In this document: piece after piece, positions 10,792 to 18,427 of the stretch
Numbering within the stretch: the stretch's first letter is position 1
Layout of the letters: each line of letters starts with the position of its first letter
NCBI RefSeq assembly: GCF_001296025.1
Contig: NZ_LJHV01000003.1
Location: forward strand, 31,815-95,814
Reading direction: 5' to 3'
DNA: 64,000 bases
DNA from: Porphyrobacter sp. AAP60
GTDB lineage: Bacteria > Pseudomonadota > Alphaproteobacteria > Sphingomonadales > Sphingomonadaceae
Translations under genes and position numbers: made by a program
Notes under the pieces: generated by a model
The model's database searches: none
What the model saw: the letters and a program-made list of their open reading frames with translations, nothing else
What the model was told of the DNA's origin: nothing

Positions 10792-11583
10792 ATGGCAGCA
10801 GGCATGACCATTGCCAGCTTGCTCGAACCCGTTACCGGCCAGCCCGGCCCCGCCCGCCTTGCCCATGCGCAGGATTGGTTACAGGGCCGCACACTGTATG
10901 GCGGCGCTTCTGCGCTGGTGGCCTACACCATGGCCACCCGCGCCTTTACCGGCCTGCCGCCCCTGCGCGCCGGGCAGGTCGCATTTGTCGCGCCGGTGGG
11001 TGAGGAGATTTCCCTGTCGGCCGAAATCGTGCGGCAGGGCCGCAACGTCACCCAGGTGCGCAGTGAAATCCACAGCGATGGCAAAGTGGCGCTCAGCGCT
11101 TTCTGGCTGTTCGGCGAAGGGCGCGAGCCCAATGCGGTGCATCCTGCCGCGCCGCCTGAAAGCTGGCCCGGCGCGCCCGAGGATAACGAGGTCGTGACCC
11201 ACAGTTTCGCGCCGAGCTTCGTCGCCAAGAATTTCGAGCTGCGCTACGGCCAGCCCAAGGGGGATGATCGCGGCGCAACGGTGCGGCGCTGGGCGCGGCT
11301 GATCGAAGAGCATGATCTCGATCCGGTATCGAAGCTGGTGCTGATGGGCGATGTAATGCCGCCCGGCGCAATGCGTGCCATGCAGCGCACCGGCCCGATC
11401 AGTTCGGTCAACTGGTCGTTCAACGTGCTCGACACCGAAAGCCGCTCGCCCGGGGGCTGGTATCTGGCGGAAAACGCCAGCCAGCACGCCGATGGCGGCT
11501 ATTCTTCGGAACGGCTCAGGCTGTGGGATGCCGATGGCAAGCAGGTGCTTGACGGGATCCAGTGCGTGGCGGTGTTCGGCTAG
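10792..11583 (+). CDS. Acyl-CoA thioesterase family protein (TesB-like double hotdog)
   Basis: About 263 residues. The N-terminal half matches the hotdog thioesterase pattern (GRTLYGGASALVAYTMA, then FVAPVGEEISLSAEIVRQGRNV, which resembles the substrate-channel strand). The second half carries the matching strand SSVNWSFNVLD and GWYLAENASQHADGGYSSERL. Such enzymes hydrolyse acyl-CoA to free acid and CoA in the cytoplasm. The start is uncertain: ATG 10792 or 10804. An upstream frame extension crosses a palindrome that looks like an operator and is not favoured. Its neighbour across a convergent gap is a crotonase, also acyl-CoA metabolism. Confidence 0.85.
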   Translation: MAAGMTIASLLEPVTGQPGPARLAHAQDWLQGRTLYGGASALVAYTMATRAFTGLPPLRAGQVAFVAPVGEEISLSAEIVRQGRNVTQVRSEIHSDGKVALSAFWLFGEGREPNAVHPAAPPESWPGAPEDNEVVTHSFAPSFVAKNFELRYGQPKGDDRGATVRRWARLIEEHDLDPVSKLVLMGDVMPPGAMRAMQRTGPISSVNWSFNVLDTESRSPGGWYLAENASQHADGGYSSERLRLWDADGKQVLDGIQCVAVFG

Positions 11584-11591
11584 GCCCGCGG

Positions 11592-12410
11592 CTACAAATC
11601 GCCGAAGTTGGGCTTGCGACGCTCCATTTCAGACATCACGGCTTCGACCTGATTGGGTGTGCGCATGATGCCGTGCTGTTCGATGCTCTCTTCCAGCAAA
11701 ATCGCATCGGTTTCCCGGTCGATCATCGCTGCGTTCAGGCGCTTGGCGGCGCGAATGGCGTGCGGGTTCTTGCCGGCGATGGTGCGGGCGATCGCAAGCG
11801 CACGTTCACGCGGGTTTTCGTCGATATAGGTGGCAAGCCCGAGGGTCTGCGCCTCGGCGCCTGTAAATTCGCGGTTGGTGTAGATCAATTCGCGCAGCAC
11901 GTCATCGCGCACCAGCCCGCGCCACAGCGCATAGCCGCCCATATCAGGCACCAGCCCCCACTTCATCTCCATGATCGACATGCGGGTATCAGGGTGGGCG
12001 ATGCGGATATCGGCGCCACTGGCAATCGCCAGACCGCCGCCGAAGCACACGCCGTGCAGCGCCGCGATTACCGGCACGGGCAGTTTGCGCCACTGCATCG
12101 AAACCTGCTGGAACTTGTTGGCGTTACCATAGGTGCGCTCGGTCAGGCTTGGCTCGTCCTCCGCCGGTTTGCGCGAAAAATTCGATAGGTCGAGCCCGGC
12201 GCAAAACGCCCGTCCCTCACCGGAAAGCACCACCGCACGCAGGCCCTTCATCCGCTGCAAGATGCTGCCAGCTTCGATGATGCGCTGAAACATCTCCGGA
12301 TCGAGTGCGTTCATCTTGTCGGCGCGGACAAAGCGCACTTCGGCCACGCCGTCCTCCCCCAGTTCGATGGCGACGCGGTCATTGGCAGTCATGGTGGCTG
12401 TGGCGGACAT
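11592..12410 (-). CDS. Enoyl-CoA hydratase/isomerase (crotonase) family protein
   Basis: A 272-residue crotonase-fold protein. The oxyanion-hole strands are GRAFCAGLDLSNF and GVCFGGGLAIASGADIRIA. The position of the second catalytic acid of classical enoyl-CoA hydratases is taken by the segment MKWGLVPDMGG, which is common in isomerase or uncharacterised subgroups, so the exact reaction is open. It acts on acyl-CoA thioesters in the cytoplasm. It is convergent with the thioesterase, 8 nt between stops. An in-frame ATG at 12392 is an alternative start. Confidence 0.88.
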   Translation of the reverse strand: MSATATMTANDRVAIELGEDGVAEVRFVRADKMNALDPEMFQRIIEAGSILQRMKGLRAVVLSGEGRAFCAGLDLSNFSRKPAEDEPSLTERTYGNANKFQQVSMQWRKLPVPVIAALHGVCFGGGLAIASGADIRIAHPDTRMSIMEMKWGLVPDMGGYALWRGLVRDDVLRELIYTNREFTGAEAQTLGLATYIDENPRERALAIARTIAGKNPHAIRAAKRLNAAMIDRETDAILLEESIEQHGIMRTPNQVEAVMSEMERRKPNFGDL

Positions 12411-12492
12411 CAGAAGGGCACCCTCTCAAGGCAAAGTTGTTGCGCGCAAGATTGGCCCAAGGCCCGCGCCAAGTCCAGCGCGGGGCGCGCTA

Positions 12493-12888
12493 TCAAACGT
12501 GATCAGCGCCAAGAATCCGGAAATCATCAGAAGCGGGCGGCGTATCGAGATAATAGCCGCCATCAGGGTGGGTCGCGATCAGGCGGGCGAGGCCGAAAGC
12601 GTCAAGTTTGACCCGCAGCCGCGCGACGTGCACGGCAAGGCTGTTGGTCTCCGGTTCGATGTGGATGCGCCAGACATCGGCCAGCAGGGCGCGCCGGGTC
12701 ATCCGCTCTCCCGGACTTTCGGCCAGCCGCCACATCAGCGCAAACTCGCGCGGGTGCAGTCCCAGCCAGCGATCTTCCACCCGCGCATCGCGGTGAAACA
12801 GATCAAGCGTGACATCACCCGCCTCGCGGAAGCGGGGCATCATCGCGTCGCCGCCGGGCAGCCGCGTTGGCCTGACAGGTGCGTTCAC
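12493..12888 (-). CDS. Stand-alone winged-helix DNA-binding protein (OmpR-type effector domain)
   Basis: 131 residues from a GTG at 12888. The core (REFALMWRLAESPGERMTR, ALLADVW, NSLAVHVARLRVKLDAFG, HPDGGYYLDTP) is the C-terminal winged helix of OmpR-family response regulators, but there is no receiver domain, so phosphorylation control is absent. The GTG overlaps the stop of the radC-like gene (CTGTGA), which implies translational coupling. It is the last gene of a compact five-gene operon (14889 to 12493); its target is unknown. Confidence 0.8.
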   Translation of the reverse strand: MNAPVRPTRLPGGDAMMPRFREAGDVTLDLFHRDARVEDRWLGLHPREFALMWRLAESPGERMTRRALLADVWRIHIEPETNSLAVHVARLRVKLDAFGLARLIATHPDGGYYLDTPPASDDFRILGADHV

Positions 12889-13367
12889 AGCATCCCTCCC
12901 GCCCGCATCGAATAGACCGCATCGGTGGTAAAGATCAGGTGGTCGATGAGTTCGATATCGAGCGCCCCTGCGACTTCGGCCAGACGGCGAGTGGCAGCGA
13001 TATCGGAGCTGCTCGGACGACAATCGCCCGAAGGGTGGTTATGGGCGAGGATCATGCCCCGCGCACCCAGCCGCAATGCTTCGCCAAACACCTCGCGCAT
13101 ACGCAGCGAGAGCGCGCCGATGCTTCCCATGCCGATGCCGGAATCACCCAGAAAGGAGCGGCCCCCGTCGACGAAAATCACATGGGCGCGTTCGTGCTTT
13201 CCCTCCGGGCTGAGCACAACCTTGCCGAGGTGAGCGACCAGCGCGGACAGGCGCTCGTGCTGCGGGGTATAGGCTGAAGGCCGGGACTGGAGCGCCGCAG
13301 TCACCACGATACGACGCCTGCGGCAGAGGGGTGGGACATACGCGGCATCAACGGTCTCCCGCAGCAC
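12885..13367 (-). CDS. RadC/JAB-domain protein, short form lacking the N-terminal HhH region
   Basis: 160 residues from GTG 13367. The MPN/JAB metalloprotease-like signature is complete: HNHPSGDCRPSSSDIAATR followed by DHLIFT. Standard RadC proteins are about 220 residues with an N-terminal helix-hairpin-helix region; here the protein begins directly before the JAB fold, because the upstream membrane-protein gene ends 2 nt before this GTG. The biochemical function of RadC proteins is not established, although JAB domains are often Zn peptidases or deubiquitinase-like. Longer in-frame extension upstream lies inside the membrane-protein gene and is not favoured. Confidence 0.82.
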   Translation of the reverse strand: MLRETVDAAYVPPLCRRRRIVVTAALQSRPSAYTPQHERLSALVAHLGKVVLSPEGKHERAHVIFVDGGRSFLGDSGIGMGSIGALSLRMREVFGEALRLGARGMILAHNHPSGDCRPSSSDIAATRRLAEVAGALDIELIDHLIFTTDAVYSMRAGGML

Positions 13368-13369
13368 GG

Positions 13370-13879
13370 TCAGGTCTGGAACAGCGGCTTGTGATTGCCG
13401 GTGGTCCGCCAATCCCGGTACTGGCCGAACTTTTGCTGGCGGCGGACATGGCGGACGAAACCCGCAAAGATCAGCACCAACTGGCAATAGGCCGGGCCTG
13501 CCGACAGCACCAAAAAGGCCAGCAGCGAAACCGAATCGATCAACCCGTGCGCAGCATAAGCGCCGATTGCCACGAGCTGTAAGCCTGCGATCCACAAGGG
13601 GTAATTGCGGTTGGCGTTAAGCGCCACCACAACGAAGGCCGCCAAGGCGACCACATCGATGCTGACCGCCACCCAGGCATATTGACCGACGTGCAGATTG
13701 CCGAGGCCTAAGGCACGGAACACGTAAACCGGCGCCACCATGGTCGCGATGAAGAGCCCGATCAGCCAGCGTTCGGGCGCTGCCCCGCGGCGCCATATCG
13801 CCAGTGCCAGAAGGACACTGGCGATATGCTGCGCCAGGACACGGTACTCGTTATAAAACTCGAGGAGTACGGCGCCCAT
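13370..13879 (-). CDS. Multi-pass inner-membrane protein of unknown function
   Basis: 169 residues with about five hydrophobic segments (approximate residues 14-30, 38-56, 66-87, 92-110 and 113-138) and a short basic C-terminal tail (RHVRRQQKFGQYRDW). No enzymatic motif is recognisable. It starts 2 nt after the preceding gene's stop and ends 2 nt before the radC-like GTG, so it is firmly embedded in the five-gene operon. A membrane partner or anchor for the operon's DNA-binding proteins is conceivable but speculative. Confidence 0.75.
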   Translation of the reverse strand: MGAVLLEFYNEYRVLAQHIASVLLALAIWRRGAAPERWLIGLFIATMVAPVYVFRALGLGNLHVGQYAWVAVSIDVVALAAFVVVALNANRNYPLWIAGLQLVAIGAYAAHGLIDSVSLLAFLVLSAGPAYCQLVLIFAGFVRHVRRQQKFGQYRDWRTTGNHKPLFQT

Positions 13880-13881
13880 TA

Positions 13882-14226
13882 TCAGGCTGCGAGGGCCGCG
13901 TTCTGATGGGCCGGGGCAGCAACAGCAGCGGCGGGGATCTCGGTCGGCATGCCGCCGTCGGGACCAGCATGAACGATGGCGACCTTGCTGAGTTCGTCAT
14001 GGACGCGCAGCAGGTTGGTCGACATTGACAGCGCCTGCGCTTCAGCCTCGGTCAGGCGCATCAGCGCCCGCTGGCCGGTGTGCACTTCGACTGCGGGATT
14101 TTGCCGGGCGCTGAGCATTGCCTGCTTCAGGCGCGCCATCGCGATGATCGCTTCATCGGCCAGCGCTTCGGCTTCACGGATCAGCTTCTTCATGTTGTGA
14201 GCATCATTCAGGATACGGTCGGTCAT
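13882..14226 (-). CDS. Small helical hypothetical protein
   Basis: 114 residues, largely alpha-helical by composition, with an Ala/Leu-rich, possibly coiled-coil region (residues 10-80) and a Pro/Ala-rich tail. There is no signal peptide or TM segment. An AAGGAA sequence lies 5 nt before the ATG. It is second in the five-gene operon, 27 nt after the HTH-TM gene. I do not recognise the family. Confidence 0.7.
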   Translation of the reverse strand: MTDRILNDAHNMKKLIREAEALADEAIIAMARLKQAMLSARQNPAVEVHTGQRALMRLTEAEAQALSMSTNLLRVHDELSKVAIVHAGPDGGMPTEIPAAAVAAPAHQNAALAA

Positions 14227-14253
14227 TGCAGTTCCTTCGCCCCGTCGCGGCGC

Positions 14254-14889
14254 TCAACCTGCGACATTCATTTGGTCCACGGAGACGGTCGCCCTGCCTT
14301 CTGTCGCTTCGCTGAGGGTAACCGCCGCAGTGACTGTCAGCACCACGGCAGCGAGAACCCCCGAAGCAATCCCCACGATTGCCCCCAGCCGGAACAGAAC
14401 GGCATGCTCTCCGTCGAGCACTCCGGGGACAACCCTCGGTTCGCCCGGCCTGAGCCACGGTGCCTGTTCAATCAGTGGCATCGCATCGCTCAGGACCAGT
14501 CGGCCCGGGTCATCCCGAACCGGTTCGTCAGCCAAATCAGCTGCCGGGTTAATCTGAGTTTTTGTGTATGCAGATTGACTGAAGGGGTTGAGCGAACCTT
14601 CATCCGTAGGGATGCCGATGTCGAACTCTACGAAATCATCGGCCTCTGAAGGCCAATCAGGCAGCCCCTCGGGCGGCGCTTCCGAGGCGACAGAAGTACG
14701 ATAGTTTTCAACCAGTTCACCTAGGCTTCCTGCCTCGTAAACGTCCTTCAGCGCACGGATATGCTGGTTGATCCGGGTTTCGGACACGCCCAGTTCCAGC
14801 GCGATCACCTTGATGGGCACGCGCCGGTCAATACGCTCCATAACGGCGTGTTGCCTGTCGGTTAGCCGTCGCGCGGCTCCAGACGCCAT
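14254..14889 (-). CDS. Membrane-anchored LuxR-type HTH protein
   Basis: 211 residues. The N-terminal 60 residues form a LuxR/GerE-like helix-turn-helix (LTDRQHAVMERIDRRVPIKV, IALELGVSETRINQHIRAL). A long acidic, Pro-containing linker follows, then one hydrophobic helix at about 167-192 (LFRLGAIVGIASGVLAAVVL...), leaving a short C-terminal periplasmic tail. This suggests a one-component, membrane-tethered transcription factor with a cytoplasmic DNA-binding domain. A strong GGAGGAGAG ribosome-binding site precedes the ATG. It is the first gene of the operon that includes the JAB and winged-helix genes. Confidence 0.78.
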   Translation of the reverse strand: MASGAARRLTDRQHAVMERIDRRVPIKVIALELGVSETRINQHIRALKDVYEAGSLGELVENYRTSVASEAPPEGLPDWPSEADDFVEFDIGIPTDEGSLNPFSQSAYTKTQINPAADLADEPVRDDPGRLVLSDAMPLIEQAPWLRPGEPRVVPGVLDGEHAVLFRLGAIVGIASGVLAAVVLTVTAAVTLSEATEGRATVSVDQMNVAG

Positions 14890-14933
14890 GGTCTCTCCTC
14901 CAAAATCGGAACCCCTGTGTAAACCCAGGTTAA

Positions 14934-14968
14934 CGCAAATTGGTCCGGATTTCCTCCAAATTGGACGA
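14934..14968. promoter_or_regulatory. Pair of CAAATTGG repeats upstream of the HTH-TM operon
   Basis: Two copies of CAAATTGG in direct orientation, start-to-start distance about 24 nt, lie 45-80 nt upstream of the HTH-TM start codon. The second (CCAAATTGG) is itself a palindrome with a central A. Position suits operator sites, possibly for the operon's own HTH protein; this is inferred from spacing only. Confidence 0.4.
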
Positions 14969-15010
14969 GAAAGCGTTGCGTTCCGTCAAACAGCTAGGGT
15001 TGGCACGGGC

Positions 15011-16210
15011 TTAACCGGCCGAACTGTTGACCCCCTTGGATTGCAGGTATCGCTTGATATTGCGGGCCGCCTGCCGAAGCCGCTGCTCGTTCTCGACCAT
15101 AGCGATGCGGACATAACCCTCGCCGTTTTCGCCATAACCGACACCGGGCGCGACTGCGACCTCCGCCTCGGTCAGCAACTGTTTGGAAAATTCGAGACTG
15201 CCCATCGACTTGAGCGCCGGGGGCAGCGGCGCCCAGGCAAACATCGATGCGCGCGGCGCGGGAATATCCCAGCCGGCCCGGCCGAATGCTTCAACCATTA
15301 CGTCGCGGCGCTTGTGATACAGCGCGCGGTTGGCATCGACAATATCTTGCGGGCCGTTCAACGCTGCACAGGCCGCAGCCTGCACCGGAGTGAAGGCGCC
15401 GTAATCAAGATAGGATTTCACCCGCGTCAGGGCTGCGATCAGCTGCTTGTTGCCAACCGCAAAGCCCATCCGCCAGCCCGCCATCGAATAAGTCTTGGAC
15501 ATCGAAGTGAATTCGATCGCGACATCCTTTGCACCCGGCACCTGCATGATCGAAGGCGTGGGATTGCCATCGTAATAGAGCTCGGAATAGGCGAGGTCGC
15601 TCACGACCCAAACCTGGTTCTCCTTCGCCCAGGCGACCAGCCTTTCGTAAAATGCCAGGTCGACCACCTCGGCGGTGGGGTTTGATGGATAGCTGACCAC
15701 CAGCACACTGGGACGCGGCACAGTGAAGTTCATCGCCCGTTCCAGCGATTCCCAATAAAGATCGTCCGGCGTTGCCGGCACCGAACGGATTGTTGCGCCG
15801 GCGATAATGAAGCCGAAGGTATGGATCGGATAAGACGGGTTGGGCGCCAGCACCACATCGCCGGGAGCGATGATCGCTGTGGCGAGGCTCGACAGCCCCT
15901 CCTTCGAGCCCATCGTTACCACCACTTCCGTTTCGGGATCGAGATCGACGCCGAAGCGGCGCGCGTAATAGCCTGCCTGTGCGCGGCGCAGGCCGGGGAT
16001 ACCCTTGGACTGCGAATAGCCGTGCGCATCGGGTTTGGCCGCAACCTCGCACAGCTTGTCGATGACATGCTGCGGCGGCGGTTGATCGGGGTTACCCATG
16101 CCAAGGTCGATAATGTCCTGCCCGGCAAGCCTTGCGGCATGGCGCATGGAATTGACCTCCGCGATCACATACGGGGGCATCCGCTTCATGCGATAGAACT
16201 GGTCATTCAT
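15011..16210 (-). CDS. Class I/II aminotransferase, alanine transaminase (AlaC)-like
   Basis: 399 residues, full length for a fold-type I PLP aminotransferase. The Lys that forms the PLP Schiff base is in SMSKTYSMAGWRMGF; the NPT loop appears as SYPSNPTAEVVD, and the start IIDLGMGNPDQPPP is typical of the AlaC/LL-diaminopimelate aminotransferase-like branch. The most likely reaction is pyruvate/glutamate to alanine/2-oxoglutarate, but amino-donor specificity cannot be read from sequence. It is divergent from phaC. Confidence 0.85.
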   Translation of the reverse strand: MNDQFYRMKRMPPYVIAEVNSMRHAARLAGQDIIDLGMGNPDQPPPQHVIDKLCEVAAKPDAHGYSQSKGIPGLRRAQAGYYARRFGVDLDPETEVVVTMGSKEGLSSLATAIIAPGDVVLAPNPSYPIHTFGFIIAGATIRSVPATPDDLYWESLERAMNFTVPRPSVLVVSYPSNPTAEVVDLAFYERLVAWAKENQVWVVSDLAYSELYYDGNPTPSIMQVPGAKDVAIEFTSMSKTYSMAGWRMGFAVGNKQLIAALTRVKSYLDYGAFTPVQAAACAALNGPQDIVDANRALYHKRRDVMVEAFGRAGWDIPAPRASMFAWAPLPPALKSMGSLEFSKQLLTEAEVAVAPGVGYGENGEGYVRIAMVENEQRLRQAARNIKRYLQSKGVNSSAG

Positions 16211-16370
16211 CGTCTGTCATCACCTTGTCTTGCGCGAGGTCTGGTGAGGCGCCGCGCGATTTTCTCCCTAGGCGAAGACCGCGGGCGGTGGGAAGGCGTT
16301 TTCGCCAATTGCGGCGCGCACCGAATGGCGGCACTAGGGAATGCAACAGCGATCAGGGAAACTTCAGGCC

Positions 16371-18278
16371 ATGGCAGACGACAGCAATCCGATGACGGCG
16401 GCCGCAGGAAGCCTCAAGGACTTTTTCGCCATGCAGGGCGAGGCGATGCGCGGGATGATGTCCGGGCAAGGGGTTGAATCGCTTGCGCCGCAGGGCATGG
16501 ATGCAGGCGAACTGGCCGAATGGGCGGCCACCAATGCGCAGCTGCAGCAATTGTGGCTCGATTTCGCCACGCATCAGGCCACAGCCGCGGCGCAAAAGGC
16601 TGCCAAGGGCGCCAATCCGATCGATCCGGCGCAATGGCTGGTGATCTCGCAATCGATGCTTGGCCAGTTGCCCAAGGGCATGTTCGAGGCATCGGCCAAA
16701 CTGGCGCAGGATCAGATGCAGCTTTGGTCCGGCATGATGGAGCGCTTCGTCGCGGGCGCGACCGGCGGGAAACTCACCGAAGCGCCCGAAGCCGCGGCCC
16801 TGCCGAAGAGCGACCGGCGCTTTGCCGATCCGGCATGGCGTGAACATCCCGCCTTCCTGCTGCTGCACCAGACCTATCTGATGCTGGCGGATTACTTCCG
16901 GCAATCGGTCAAAGGCATGGACGGGCTTGATCGTGCAAAGCGCCAGCAGCTCGATTTTGCAGTCAGCGCGCTGGCCGAGGCGATGAGCCCGGACAATTTC
17001 CTCGCTCTGAACCCCGTGGTGCTGAAGCGCACTATGGAATCGCGCGGGCAAAATCTGGTGCGCGGGATGCAGCACCTCATCAACGACATGAAGCGCGGGC
17101 AGCTGACCCATACCGATCCCGATGCCTTCCGGCTCGGCGAAAATCTTGCCGCGACGCCGGGCAAGGTGGTGCACGAAACCGCGCTGTATCAGCTGATCCA
17201 GTATTCGCCTTCGACCGACACCGTGCTGGAAGTGCCGCTGATCATCTTCCCGCCGTGGATCAACCGGTTCTACATCCTCGACCTGACGCCGAAGAAAAGC
17301 TTCATCAAATGGGCGGTTGATCAGGGGCTTTCGGTGTTTGTGGTCAGCTGGAAATCGGCTGACGAAAGCATGGGCGATGTGGTTTGGGATGATTACATCC
17401 GCGCGCAGATGGACGCGATCGACCACGTCCGTGCCCGGCTGGATGTGCCTGCCGTTCACACCATCGGCTATTGCGTGGCCGGAACCACACTCGCGGCAAC
17501 ACTGGCGATCCTGTCGCGGCGGGGCGAGGCCGAAAAGGTCAAATCTGCCACCTTCTTCACCGCGCAGGTGGATTTCGAGAAGAGCGGCGATCTGAAAAAC
17601 TTCATCGATGATGGGCAGCTGGAGATGATCGGGAAACTGTCATCGCAGCAGGGCTATCTTGACGGGCGCTATCTCGCCGCCGCTTTCAATGCGCTGCGCG
17701 GGCGCGATCTGATCTGGAACTATGTCGTCAACAATTACCTGCTGGGCGAGGATTATCCGGCCTTCGATCTGCTGCACTGGAATGGCGACGTGACCAACCT
17801 GCCGGCAAAGTGGCACGGCGCCTATCTGCGGGACCTGTATCGCGACAACAAGCTGGTCGTGCCCGATGCGCTGGAGGCCGACGGGACACCGATCGATCTG
17901 ACCTGCGTGGCTACTCCCAGCTTTGTGCAGGCCGGACGCGAGGATCATATTGCACCGGCTGAAAGCGTGTGGCGCATCACGCAGCATTTTACCGGCCCGA
18001 TGGATTTCCTGCTGGCAGGATCAGGCCACATCGCAGGCGTCGTCAATCCTCCCGCTGCGGGGAAATACCAGTACTGGGTGGGCGATAGCACCGCGCCATC
18101 GCTCAAGGCCTTTGTCGAGGGCGCGACCGAACATCCCGGCAGCTGGTGGCCGCATTGGCTCGAATGGCTGCACAGGCAATCCGATTCACGCGTGCCAGCA
18201 CAGGGCAAACGCGTTCCCGGCAGCAAGGGAGACCGCGTGATTGAAGACGCGCCAGGGCGTTACGTAAAGACGCGATAA
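16371..18278 (+). CDS. phaC: Class I poly(R)-hydroxyalkanoate synthase
   Basis: About 635 residues from ATG 16371, slightly longer than usual class I PhaC. The alpha/beta-hydrolase core holds the nucleophile Cys in GYCVAGTTLA, the Asp region GREDHIAPAES and the His in GSGHIAGVVNPP. It polymerises (R)-3-hydroxyacyl-CoA into PHA on the granule surface. The N-terminal region includes conserved PhaC strands (IIFPPWINRFYILDL, then GLSVFVVSWKS). An upstream in-frame ATG at 16341 has no spacing for a ribosome-binding site, whereas AGGGA lies 10 nt before 16371. A phasin gene follows 150 nt downstream. Confidence 0.95.
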   Translation: MADDSNPMTAAAGSLKDFFAMQGEAMRGMMSGQGVESLAPQGMDAGELAEWAATNAQLQQLWLDFATHQATAAAQKAAKGANPIDPAQWLVISQSMLGQLPKGMFEASAKLAQDQMQLWSGMMERFVAGATGGKLTEAPEAAALPKSDRRFADPAWREHPAFLLLHQTYLMLADYFRQSVKGMDGLDRAKRQQLDFAVSALAEAMSPDNFLALNPVVLKRTMESRGQNLVRGMQHLINDMKRGQLTHTDPDAFRLGENLAATPGKVVHETALYQLIQYSPSTDTVLEVPLIIFPPWINRFYILDLTPKKSFIKWAVDQGLSVFVVSWKSADESMGDVVWDDYIRAQMDAIDHVRARLDVPAVHTIGYCVAGTTLAATLAILSRRGEAEKVKSATFFTAQVDFEKSGDLKNFIDDGQLEMIGKLSSQQGYLDGRYLAAAFNALRGRDLIWNYVVNNYLLGEDYPAFDLLHWNGDVTNLPAKWHGAYLRDLYRDNKLVVPDALEADGTPIDLTCVATPSFVQAGREDHIAPAESVWRITQHFTGPMDFLLAGSGHIAGVVNPPAAGKYQYWVGDSTAPSLKAFVEGATEHPGSWWPHWLEWLHRQSDSRVPAQGKRVPGSKGDRVIEDAPGRYVKTR

Positions 18279-18350
18279 ATCAGGGCCGGTTCCGCAGCCT
18301 TCCGACTTCCCGCATTGAATGGGCTTGTTTTTACAGGTTTTTCAGGATTA

Positions 18351-18412
18351 TTGTGCAGTGCACAAAAAGACTTGACTTCGCAGCCGCAATGCCTATTTTG
18401 TGCAGTGCAACA
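18351..18412 (+). promoter_or_regulatory. Phasin promoter with two TGCA-type operator palindromes
   Basis: TTGTGCAGTGCACAA (18351-18365) is a perfect palindrome with a central G. A second copy, TTGTGCAGTGCAACA (18398-18412), is imperfect. Between them lie a -35-like TTGACT (18372) and a -10-like TATTTT (18394) with 16 nt spacing. TGC-N3-GCA sites are the type bound by PhaR, the PHA-sensing repressor of phasin genes in alphaproteobacteria; PhaR control is inferred. Confidence 0.7.
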
Positions 18413-18427
18413 TGAAGCGAGGTCGTC

